A stretch of DNA of 64,000 nt from positions 707,272 through 771,271 of the forward strand of contig NZ_JALMDK010000006.1 of NCBI RefSeq assembly GCF_023094165.1, read 5' to 3'. This document shows positions 35,556 through 43,855 of the stretch, piece after piece; the stretch's first letter is position 1, and each line of letters starts with the position of its first letter. The notes beneath the pieces are model-generated. The model searched no databases, was not told the DNA's origin, and saw only the letters and a program-made list of their open reading frames with translations. The stretch is from Crossiella sp. S99.2 (GTDB taxonomy: Bacteria > Actinomycetota > Actinomycetes > Mycobacteriales > Pseudonocardiaceae). The translations under genes were made by a program, and so were the position numbers.

Positions 35556-38500
35556 CTACAACACCCCGCTGACCGACGACATCAGGTACGGACTGTCCGC
35601 AGCCTGCCAGGTCACCAGCAGTCGTCCGTCCACTTCGGACAGAGCGTGCTCACGGGCGGTGTAGTTGCCCCTGGCCACCTCGCGTTGCTTCACCCAGCCC
35701 GCGCCGTCAACGCTCTCCGAGCCCCACAGCGTGCGGTCGCCCGCGTTCTGCCAGCTCGCGAACAGCTTGCCCTTGACCACGGCGAGCGCGACCCCGCTCT
35801 CGGCCGTGCCGCCGCCCCACACCCAGTACGGCGCGTTCCAGCCCGATCCGTCGCTGCTGGTGGAGAGCTGCAGGCGGCCGTTCTCCGCGTCCCGCCAGCC
35901 CAGGTTGAGATTGCCGTTGAAGGAGATCAGTGTCGGGCGGTGGCTGGTGGTGCGCGCCGGGTAGAGCCTGGGGTGGGTCGTCCAGGTCACCGCGTCGGGG
36001 CTGCTGCTCAGGTACATGCCGTGGTCCTCGCCCTGGTGCACGGCCCACAGTTTGCCGCCGTGCGCGGCCAGCGCCGGTGGCTCGGCGGTGCCGTGCATCG
36101 AGGCAGGCGCGTTGCGCAAGGTCCAGGTGACCCCGTCCGGACTCACCGCGATCTTGGCCAGATTCGGCCTGCGGCTGGGCAGGACCCGCCAGGACAGCAC
36201 GAGCTGGCCGTTGAACTCCGTCATCGACACCCCGGTGCCCTGCGTGCCGGCGAACCCGACGAGCTGCTTGGGCGACCAGGTCCGTCCATCCACAGTGGAC
36301 GAGAGGTAGATGTTGTGCTCCTCGCCGTCGACACCCCGCCAGGCCGCGTACCGCTTGCCCTTGAAGGACAACAGCGCCGGACCGCCGTGCCCGTGCGCGG
36401 ACTCGTCCATCGTCAGCGGCCGGGACCAGCGGGACACCGGCGGCGCGAGCGGGGCCGGCGGCTCCACCGTCAGCGTCTCCTTGACGTCGGGGTGCCAGGT
36501 CCGCACGGTCAGCCACAGGTTGCGCAGGGTGGTCTGCACCTCGGGCAGGCTCTGGTCGGTGCCCTCCCAGCGCTGCTTGAACTGCTCGGTGTAGCGGGCG
36601 ATCAGCCGGTCCAGCCTGATCTTGGTGCTCCGGGCGATACAGGCGGCGTACGGGTCCCTGGTGACCAGGCCGGGCAGTGGCTGGCAGCCGTCCGCGCTCG
36701 CCTCATGCTGGTCGGACTCCCACGGCGGCTTGCCCTGGGACAGGTTGTCCGCGGCCTGGTCGTAGTTCCCGGCCAGGCCGTACGGCTCGTCGTTGACACT
36801 GGTGTGCAGGGCGTATCTGCCGTAGAGCAGCGCCCGCAGGTGGTCGTCGGTCTCCAGCGCGCGGGGCAGGCCGAGCTGGGTGTAGGCGCGCAGCAGGTCA
36901 ACGGTCAGGTTGACCTTCCTGGCCGAGCCGGTGGACCGGATGTCGTTGGCCACGGCCCGGTAGTAGTCGGCCTGCTTCCGCTTGAGGAACTCGGTCATCG
37001 CCGTGACGGCCGCCCGCTCGGTGAACTCCGGGTCGTAGTGGGTGGCGTTGCCCTCGAACATCGCGGCCATCGAGTCCCACTCGCCCGCCACCAGGTCATG
37101 CGGCTTGGCCCTGGTGTCGCAGGAGAGGGGGTTGACCACCCCGTTCTTGCCCACGCAGACCTCGTACTTCACGTTCTTCCTGGCCACCCCGGCGGTCCAG
37201 CGGCTGACCCCGGCGAAACCCGGCAGCTCGATGTCCTGCCGGAACTGGACCTTCAGGTCAGCGAAGCGCCAGTGGTACTCGCAGCCGCGTTCCATCGGCG
37301 GGCCGCATTCGACGGGCACGATCTCCACCCGCTTGTTGACCCACTCCGCCGCGGTCCAGCACGCGTCGTAGCCCGGCTTGGGCTCGAGGTGGGCTCTGGC
37401 GAAGCGCTGCGCGGGCGGCAGCACGGCGCCGTCCACGATCCCCGGCCGCTTGATCCGCTGGTTGCCACCGGAGTCACAGCGGGGCACGGTCGCCTCACCG
37501 GCCAGGTCGCCGATCCGGTCGATGGGCTGCTGCGGCCCGTCCCACAGGCTGTAGTTGCCCTTGGTGACGACGAAGTCGGTCTTGGCGTTGTGGTTGTAGA
37601 GGTCGACGATCTCCCTGGTGTAGCGGTCGGTCAGACCGGTGAACAGCTTGTTCACCGCGCCGTCCGGCCCGGGTTCGCTGAACTGCAGGGCGGCGTCCCG
37701 CAGCCGCGCGCCCTCCTTGGCCACCGCGTGCGGCCGGACCGAGAGGATCTGGCCGAGGTGCTGCGGGTTCTGCGCGGCGATCAGCGAGTACGCGTTGGCG
37801 GCCAGCTTCCACGGCATCGGGTTGACCATCTCGGCCGACACCGGGAAGGCCCCGTCGAAATGCGCCTTGGCGTAGGCGCTGAGGTAGCGGACGACACCGG
37901 TGTGGCCGTGGTTGGCCAGGTTGGTCCTGGCCGTCTCGTCATCGACGCCGTAGTTGCCCTCCGGCACCACGTAGGGCGCCTGCATGGCCTTGAGCTGCCC
38001 GACGTCCTGGAAGATGTTCTCGGCGGTCTCGTACATGCCGAAGGTGACGTCCTTGGTCGGGCGCAGGCGTTTGTAGTCCACGATCAGGTTGGCCGACTGC
38101 CAGGTCTGGCTGCTGCTCAGGTTCGCCAGGCTCTCGATCACCGTGGTGCCGATGACCTGGGTCTTGGTGGAGAGGTCCACCAGCTGCTGGGAGACCGTCT
38201 CGACCTGGCCACGCATGTGGTCCAGGCCAAGGGACAGCTCGTGGAGCTGCCTGGTCAGCCCCTGGTAGATCACGTCGAGCCGCTGATCGATCCGCTGGAA
38301 GTGGGAGACCATGTCCTCGTGCAGCTTGACGACCTGCTCGCGGAGCTTGCCGATCTCCTCCATGATCAGCTCTTCGATGCTCGGCCCGGCCCCGGCGAAG
38401 ACCGACACGATGCTGCTGATCGCGCCGATCACGTTGCCGGTGAAGGCCAGCGTCGCCATCGAGAAGACACTGCTGATCAGCTTGAACGCGGTGACGCACT

Positions 38501-39515
38501 TGTTCACCGCGGTGGCGATCTGCACCGCGCCGTTGGCGAAGGCACGCAGCTGCCTGCCCGCCTCCGGGTCGTTGAGCCCGATGAACCAGGCCAGGCCGTC
38601 GAAAGCGCCCTTGACCCCGTTGATGATCCCCTGGCGTTTCTTCTCATCCGCCTCGGCCGCGGCCTTGGCCTTGGCGTCGGGCTCGGTGGCCTTCTTGCCC
38701 GGCACACCGGCGTCCGCGTCGGCCTTGATGCTGCCCAGGCCCGTCTTGCGCTGTTCGTAGAGCTGGCTGGTCAGCAGGCGGAACTTCTCCGTGCTGACCA
38801 GTTTGAGCTGCGCCGGATTGTTGGTCTGGTCCAGGATCGGCTGGATGTCGAGCACCTGCTTGAGCCGCGGCAGCTGGCTGAGCTGGGTGGCGGGCTGACC
38901 CGCGCTGACCCCGATGACCGAGCCGATGGCCTTGTCCCAGGCGCCGCGGAAGTTGGCGTCCGCCCTGGCGGTGCTGCCCAGCGCGCTCCACACGCCGGCC
39001 TGGGCGGTGTCGAAGCCGGAGTTGTAGCCCAGGTGCGGCACCGTGTTGGCGATGCGGTCGGTGACCCGGCCGGTGAGCACCTGGGCGTCCCGGCCGACCA
39101 CCTTGGCGGCCAGCTCGACGATCCTGGGCCCGTTGGTCACCGCGCCCGCCGCGCCGCGCAGGGCGTGCAGGCTCGCCGCGACCACCTCGTGCGGCTGCTG
39201 GTCCCACACCCGCTCCGGCACCACGGCCTCGATCGCCTTCTGCACACCGTTGAGGTGCGTGCTGAGGGCGTTCTGGTCGGCCTGCGGGTTACGTGCCCGC
39301 CAGTCGGTCAATTCGGCGGTGGCCACCAGGTGCCTGGCGTACTCCCGGTCCCCGTCCACGATCCGCAGGTAGCTGCCCAGCAGCGTGTTGGCCAGTGCGT
39401 TCTGATCGATCGGCACCGCGGCCAGCGCGGGCGGCGGTGCGCCGAGCGCGCCGGTCAGCAAGGCTCCGCTGACCAGTGCGGCGGTCATCCTGGTGCGCCA
39501 CGGTCTGGTGCGCAT
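35556..39515 (-). CDS. Large secreted helical/propeller protein, paralog 1
   Basis: 1319 residues, the most divergent of three tandem relatives. Signal peptide to about 31, then a mature N-terminus AVPIDQNALANTLLGS. Residues 300-376 are strongly hydrophobic and include AFTGNVIGAISS at 357-368, at the same position as in paralog 2. A long amphipathic coiled coil follows at about 380-450. The middle 500 residues have several Cys and no known domain. The last 320 hold about six propeller repeats with S/TxDGxxW marks. GAGGGGAG precedes the ATG. The layout suggests a pore-forming core with a binding head. This is inference; no known toxin family is claimed. Confidence 0.8.
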   Translation of the reverse strand: MRTRPWRTRMTAALVSGALLTGALGAPPPALAAVPIDQNALANTLLGSYLRIVDGDREYARHLVATAELTDWRARNPQADQNALSTHLNGVQKAIEAVVPERVWDQQPHEVVAASLHALRGAAGAVTNGPRIVELAAKVVGRDAQVLTGRVTDRIANTVPHLGYNSGFDTAQAGVWSALGSTARADANFRGAWDKAIGSVIGVSAGQPATQLSQLPRLKQVLDIQPILDQTNNPAQLKLVSTEKFRLLTSQLYEQRKTGLGSIKADADAGVPGKKATEPDAKAKAAAEADEKKRQGIINGVKGAFDGLAWFIGLNDPEAGRQLRAFANGAVQIATAVNKCVTAFKLISSVFSMATLAFTGNVIGAISSIVSVFAGAGPSIEELIMEEIGKLREQVVKLHEDMVSHFQRIDQRLDVIYQGLTRQLHELSLGLDHMRGQVETVSQQLVDLSTKTQVIGTTVIESLANLSSSQTWQSANLIVDYKRLRPTKDVTFGMYETAENIFQDVGQLKAMQAPYVVPEGNYGVDDETARTNLANHGHTGVVRYLSAYAKAHFDGAFPVSAEMVNPMPWKLAANAYSLIAAQNPQHLGQILSVRPHAVAKEGARLRDAALQFSEPGPDGAVNKLFTGLTDRYTREIVDLYNHNAKTDFVVTKGNYSLWDGPQQPIDRIGDLAGEATVPRCDSGGNQRIKRPGIVDGAVLPPAQRFARAHLEPKPGYDACWTAAEWVNKRVEIVPVECGPPMERGCEYHWRFADLKVQFRQDIELPGFAGVSRWTAGVARKNVKYEVCVGKNGVVNPLSCDTRAKPHDLVAGEWDSMAAMFEGNATHYDPEFTERAAVTAMTEFLKRKQADYYRAVANDIRSTGSARKVNLTVDLLRAYTQLGLPRALETDDHLRALLYGRYALHTSVNDEPYGLAGNYDQAADNLSQGKPPWESDQHEASADGCQPLPGLVTRDPYAACIARSTKIRLDRLIARYTEQFKQRWEGTDQSLPEVQTTLRNLWLTVRTWHPDVKETLTVEPPAPLAPPVSRWSRPLTMDESAHGHGGPALLSFKGKRYAAWRGVDGEEHNIYLSSTVDGRTWSPKQLVGFAGTQGTGVSMTEFNGQLVLSWRVLPSRRPNLAKIAVSPDGVTWTLRNAPASMHGTAEPPALAAHGGKLWAVHQGEDHGMYLSSSPDAVTWTTHPRLYPARTTSHRPTLISFNGNLNLGWRDAENGRLQLSTSSDGSGWNAPYWVWGGGTAESGVALAVVKGKLFASWQNAGDRTLWGSESVDGAGWVKQREVARGNYTAREHALSEVDGRLLVTWQAADSPYLMSSVSGVL

Positions 39516-39549
39516 ACGGCTCTCCCCTCGGTGGTCCATCAGCCGCGGT

Positions 39550-39631
39550 GAGTCTGCGTCCGCTGGGCCGGGCAAGGGAGTACCTGGCCGTATTCACTGC
39601 CGGAGAATCCCTGAATACGGTCGCTGACCAG
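39550..39631. promoter_or_regulatory. 82-bp conserved upstream element, copy A
   Basis: Lies 35 bases upstream of paralog 1. It contains GAGTCTG at 39550, the dyad GTATTC-N17-GAATAC at 39590-39618 and GCTGACCAG at 39623-39631. The other two copies have the same blocks at identical offsets, but their dyad arms read GTATCC and GGATAC, so the arm change here is matched on both sides. Confidence 0.75.
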
Positions 39632-39640
39632 GTCAAACGA

Positions 39641-39679
39641 CGAACCGGCCCGGTCCGCTGAGTGGACCGGGCCGGTTCG
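39641..39679 (-). terminator. Terminator of paralog 2
   Basis: A perfect 16-bp stem (CGAACCGGCCCGGTCC and its complement, loop GCTGAGT) begins 18 bases past the paralog 2 stop. Confidence 0.8.
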
Positions 39680-39696
39680 TGGGATCTGTGCCAGGG

Positions 39697-42600
39697 TCAG
39701 CCGGGCAGCACCGCGCTGCTCGCCGTGCTCAGGTTGCTCCCGTCCAGGGCACCCGGCGGTCCCCAGACCAGTCGCAGCCTGCCGTCGAGCACGGTCATGC
39801 CGGCGGGCCCGGTCCTGGTGGTACGGGCCACGGTGTACTGCGGCGACCACGCGGTGCCGTCGGTGGAATAGGCCCCATACATCGCCACGTCACCGAAGAA
39901 GCCCCACACCGCGTACAGCTTGCCGCCGTGCGAGGCCAGCACCGGACCGCCGTCGACCGAGGCCGCCGTCCCGCCGACCCGGACCGGGGCCGGCACCCAG
40001 TTGACACCGTCCACGGAGGAGGCCATGTACGCGCGCGGATTCGAGTCGTGACCGCGCCAGGCGACGTAGAGCTTGCCGTTGTGCACGGTCATGCCCGGCC
40101 GCTGGTTGGTCATGTTCCCGGCCAGGGTGTGCACCGGCGCGGTCCAGGTGAGTCCGTCGGTGCTGGTGGTCCGGTACAGCTGCTGGTCCTCACCGCGGTG
40201 CAGGGCGTAGAGCGAGCCGTTGAACACCGCCAGCGCCGGGGCGTCGAAGGTGCGGACCCCCGGTGTCTGCTGGTGCGCGACGGAGCTGGTCCAGGTGATC
40301 CCGTCCGTGCTGACCGCGTGCGTCTGCACCGGCACCTCGCCGCGGCCGCGCTTCTTCCAGGACACCACCAGTTTGCCGTTGAACTCGATCGCGGTGGGAC
40401 CGAACCCGACCACCCCGGCCCCATCGTCGATCAGCACCTTCGGTGCCCAGCCCCGGCTATTCGCCAGCGACCCGTACAGCTTGCCGTCGGTCCCCTGCCA
40501 CACGGTGAACTGGTTGCCCTTGAACGAGGTGATCGCCGGCCTGGTCAGGGAGTTGAGCGTGTTGTCCACGTGCTCCGGCTGGTTCCAGATCGCGGCCGCG
40601 GGCGCCAGTGGCGCCGGAGCCTCGATCGCCGGACCGAAGTCGAAGTCCGGCCACACCGAGCGCAGGGTCAGCCACAGCGTGCGCAACTGGGTCTGCAGGC
40701 CGGGCAGGGTCTGGTCCGCGCCCTCCCAGCGCTGCTTGAACTGCTCGACGAGCCGGGCGGCCAGCCGGTCCTGCCGGGACTTCATGTTGTCCCGCAGGCA
40801 GTTGCGCACCGGATCGGTGGCGTTGGTCGCCGCGATCACGGCGCACGCGGCGCTGACATCCGAGCGGACCGGGTCCCAGGCGGGCTTGCCGGCTGCCACG
40901 TTGGACCCGGCCAGCTGGTACTCCCAGACCAGGTACTGGTTGTCGTTCTGGCCAGCGCCGTAGAGCGCCTTGGGCCCGTGCAACGCGGAGCGCAGGAACT
41001 CGTCGGTGTTGAGCGCCCGCGGGAAACCGGCCTCGGTGTAGGCGCGCAGCAACCGCGCGGCCAGGTTCAGCTCCCGGCCTTCCAGGCTGTCCTTGACGAA
41101 GGTGGCGGCCCGGTTGTAGAAGTCTGCCCGCTTCGACTTGAGCAGGTCCTCGCCCAGCTTGGCGAAGAACGGCGTCGTGAAGTCGGTGCCGGAGTCGGGC
41201 ACGGCACTGCTGTCGTAGGTGGCCTTGAGACCCCGGTCCCACTCGTTCTTGATGAAGCTCTGGATCTCGTGCGGCGCGGGCAGGCCGTCGTTCCAGCGAT
41301 GCACGACCGCGAGGTTCCGCTTGGTGGTCTTCGTGCCGCCGCCGGGCATGGTGAACTCGTCGGTCATCGCGATGACCAGGTCATAGGCGCGCAAGGAACC
41401 TGGGACGAGGCGCACCTCGTAGCTCCAGCAGGCCCGGTAGCCGAACTCGTGCCCCCGGAAGTACCGATAGAACTGCACGGGCGGGCTCAGGTGCTGCCCA
41501 TTGTGCCGGTTCGCCCTGGACAGCTTGAAGTTCCACGCCGGATCGCTGTTCGCCAGGCAGGGCTCCACCTGGGGTGTCGCGTACAGGCTCGGGGTGCCCG
41601 CCGGCGCGCCCTGTTCCGGGCCGCGCCACAGTGCCAGCGTCTTGCCCTCGTTGACCTCGGCCTCCCGTTCGAGCACCTTGGCCGACAGCTCATCGGCCTT
41701 GGCCTGGTAGCCGGCGAGCAGGGTCTGGAAGATCTTGTTGGTGCCGCCGTCGGGGCCGGACTGGCTGAAGGCCAGCAGCTGGTCCCGGATGGCGCGGCCC
41801 TCATCGAGCACCTTCTTGCCGCGCACGTCGGTGGCCATGTTCCTGGCCCACTCCGGATTCTGCTTGACCAGCAGTCCGTAGGCGTTCGCGCCGATGCTCC
41901 ACACCTCGGCGTTGCCGCCGTGGCCGGTGTGGGTGAAGCCCGGATCCAGCTTGGCGTTGGCGTAGTAGCCGAGGAACGCGGCCGCGCCGCCGTCACCGTG
42001 CAGGTTGAGGTTGCTCAGCACGGTCGGCGAGTCGGTGCGGTAGTTGACCTGTGGCACCACGAACAGGTCGTTGGTCGGCGCCTGCACCGCGGTGACCCAG
42101 AAGTCGCTCTCGCCCTTCTTGAAGTCGGCCTCGGGCAGTCGCTGCCCGTGGTGCTTGCGCTCGTGGTCCAGGTGGTAGTCGATGACGCCCCAGCGGTCCA
42201 GCTTGTACAGCCCGGCGACCGCCTTGAGCAGGGTGGTGCCGGTGACCTGGAGTTCGGTGCTGAGCGAGCTGACCTTCGCCAGGATCTGCTCGGTGTTCTC
42301 CCGGACCCAGGCGACCCCCATCTCCAGCTTCGCGAACTCGGCCAGCATCCGGTTGTAGATGTTGTCCAGCTTCGCGTCGACCTTGTCGAAGCGGTCGTTC
42401 ATGTTCTGCTGCACCGCTTCGAGCTGTTTGCGCATCTCCTTGATCTGGTCCAGGATCTGCTGCTCCACGGTCGGGCCACTGACGCCGAACACCCCGATCA
42501 GCGAGCTGATCGCGCCGATCACGTTGCCGGTGAAGGCCGCCGTGGCCAGCGAGAAGGCCGAGTTGATCAGCGTGAAGGCGGTGATCGCCTTGTTCACCGC

Positions 42601-43605
42601 GTAGGCCACCTTGACCGCGCCCTCGGCGAATTTGGTGATCCGCTTGGCGAAGTCCGGGTTGATCATGCCGACCACGAAGGCCAGTCCGTCCAGGCCGCCC
42701 TTGATCGTGTCGACGTAGCCCTTGCGCTTGTCCTCGGCCGACTTGGCCGCGGTCTTCTGCGCATCGGTGGGCTCGGTGGGCTTGGCATCCGGCGGGTTCT
42801 TCCCCGACGCGCTGGAGAGGTGGTTCAGCGCCTCCTTGCGCTCGGCGTAGAGCTTGCCGACGAGGTCGTTGAACGAGGTGTCGGTGGCTACCTTGAGCTT
42901 GACCGGGCCGAGCTGGGCCGCCGCCCGGAGCGCGCCGACATCCAGCACCGTGCGCAGCTGCTCGCCCTGGCCCAGTTCGGTGGCGCTCGCCGCGGAGTTG
43001 ACCTTGGCCTGGTCGCCGATCTCGGCGTTCCAGGCGCCACGGAACCCGGTGTCGGCGCGCGCGGTCAGCGCCACCCCGCTCCACACCTCGCGCTGGTTGT
43101 CGGCGTAACCCGCCTCCCAGGCGAACTGCAGCTGGGCCCCGGAGACCCGGTCCTCCGGCTTGGTGGAGACCGGAACCGTGTCCAGGCCCAGCAGGGTGTT
43201 GTTCAGTCTGCCCAGGCGCGCGCCGTCAACGGTCGCGCCGGGCGCGGAGCGGGCCGCGACCAGCGCCGCGCTCACCGTCTCCACCGGTTCCCGGTTCCAC
43301 GCCTGGTTGGGCACGACGGCCTCGACGTGCTTGCGCACCGCGCTCAGGTGCGCGGTCACCGCGGCCGGCGCGGCCTGCGGGTTCTTCGCCCGCCAGTCCA
43401 GCAGTTCGGCACTGACCACCAGGTTCTTGGCCAGCGCGTCATCCCGGTTGGCAATGCGCATGGTGGCGCCGAAGAGCGCGTTGGCCAGCCCGGCCTCGTC
43501 AACCGGCACCGCGGCGTGCGCGATCGGAGTGGCGGCCAGGGTGCCCGCGAGCAGCGCGCCGCTGAGCACGGCCACGGTGAGTCTTCGGTACAGGGGCGTT
43601 CGCAT
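39697..43605 (-). CDS. Large secreted helical/propeller protein, paralog 2
   Basis: 1302 residues, close to paralog 3 along its whole length. Signal peptide to about 31 (AHA), mature start AVPVDEAGLANALFGA. A hydrophobic region at about 302-376 contains ITAFTLINSAFSLATAAFTG and the shared AFTGNVIGAISS. A coiled coil at about 378-450 has heptads (MNDRFDKVDAKLDNIYNRM). The C-terminal 313 residues from about 990 form six repeats of about 50 residues, each with a pattern such as NGKLYVAWRG and STDGxxW, a sialidase-like propeller without an obvious complete catalytic set. AAGGAG lies before the ATG. Function unknown; toxin or envelope-binding role inferred. Confidence 0.82.
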   Translation of the reverse strand: MRTPLYRRLTVAVLSGALLAGTLAATPIAHAAVPVDEAGLANALFGATMRIANRDDALAKNLVVSAELLDWRAKNPQAAPAAVTAHLSAVRKHVEAVVPNQAWNREPVETVSAALVAARSAPGATVDGARLGRLNNTLLGLDTVPVSTKPEDRVSGAQLQFAWEAGYADNQREVWSGVALTARADTGFRGAWNAEIGDQAKVNSAASATELGQGEQLRTVLDVGALRAAAQLGPVKLKVATDTSFNDLVGKLYAERKEALNHLSSASGKNPPDAKPTEPTDAQKTAAKSAEDKRKGYVDTIKGGLDGLAFVVGMINPDFAKRITKFAEGAVKVAYAVNKAITAFTLINSAFSLATAAFTGNVIGAISSLIGVFGVSGPTVEQQILDQIKEMRKQLEAVQQNMNDRFDKVDAKLDNIYNRMLAEFAKLEMGVAWVRENTEQILAKVSSLSTELQVTGTTLLKAVAGLYKLDRWGVIDYHLDHERKHHGQRLPEADFKKGESDFWVTAVQAPTNDLFVVPQVNYRTDSPTVLSNLNLHGDGGAAAFLGYYANAKLDPGFTHTGHGGNAEVWSIGANAYGLLVKQNPEWARNMATDVRGKKVLDEGRAIRDQLLAFSQSGPDGGTNKIFQTLLAGYQAKADELSAKVLEREAEVNEGKTLALWRGPEQGAPAGTPSLYATPQVEPCLANSDPAWNFKLSRANRHNGQHLSPPVQFYRYFRGHEFGYRACWSYEVRLVPGSLRAYDLVIAMTDEFTMPGGGTKTTKRNLAVVHRWNDGLPAPHEIQSFIKNEWDRGLKATYDSSAVPDSGTDFTTPFFAKLGEDLLKSKRADFYNRAATFVKDSLEGRELNLAARLLRAYTEAGFPRALNTDEFLRSALHGPKALYGAGQNDNQYLVWEYQLAGSNVAAGKPAWDPVRSDVSAACAVIAATNATDPVRNCLRDNMKSRQDRLAARLVEQFKQRWEGADQTLPGLQTQLRTLWLTLRSVWPDFDFGPAIEAPAPLAPAAAIWNQPEHVDNTLNSLTRPAITSFKGNQFTVWQGTDGKLYGSLANSRGWAPKVLIDDGAGVVGFGPTAIEFNGKLVVSWKKRGRGEVPVQTHAVSTDGITWTSSVAHQQTPGVRTFDAPALAVFNGSLYALHRGEDQQLYRTTSTDGLTWTAPVHTLAGNMTNQRPGMTVHNGKLYVAWRGHDSNPRAYMASSVDGVNWVPAPVRVGGTAASVDGGPVLASHGGKLYAVWGFFGDVAMYGAYSTDGTAWSPQYTVARTTRTGPAGMTVLDGRLRLVWGPPGALDGSNLSTASSAVLPG

Positions 43606-43709
43606 GGGTCTCCTTGAGGTAGGCCGCCGCGGAGATCACTGCCCGAAGTGGTGGCCGCCGGGCCGTTGATGTCGACCAGGGCCGTGGAACGGGATCCGCG
43701 AGCCGAGGT

Positions 43710-43791
43710 GAGTCTGTGCGCGGCCAGGCGGCTTGAGGAGACCCTCGCCGTATCCTCCGCTCCACCACTTTGGGATACCTGTGCTGACCAG
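43710..43791. promoter_or_regulatory. 82-bp conserved upstream element, copy B
   Basis: Lies 105 bases upstream of paralog 2. Blocks: GAGTCTG at 43710, dyad GTATCC-N17-GGATAC at 43750-43778, GCTGACCAG at 43783-43791. Offsets are the same as in copies A and C. Confidence 0.75.
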
Positions 43792-43800
43792 CGGACATGC

Positions 43801-43838
43801 CGAACCACCCCGGCCAGTCGAGCGGCCGGGGCGGTTCG
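43801..43838 (-). terminator. Terminator of paralog 3
   Basis: A 15-bp stem with one G-T type mismatch (left arm CGAACCACCCCGGCC) lies about 18 bases past the paralog 3 stop. It has the same placement as the paralog 2 terminator. Confidence 0.75.
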
Positions 43839-43855
43839 GGGGTGCTGTTACGGGG

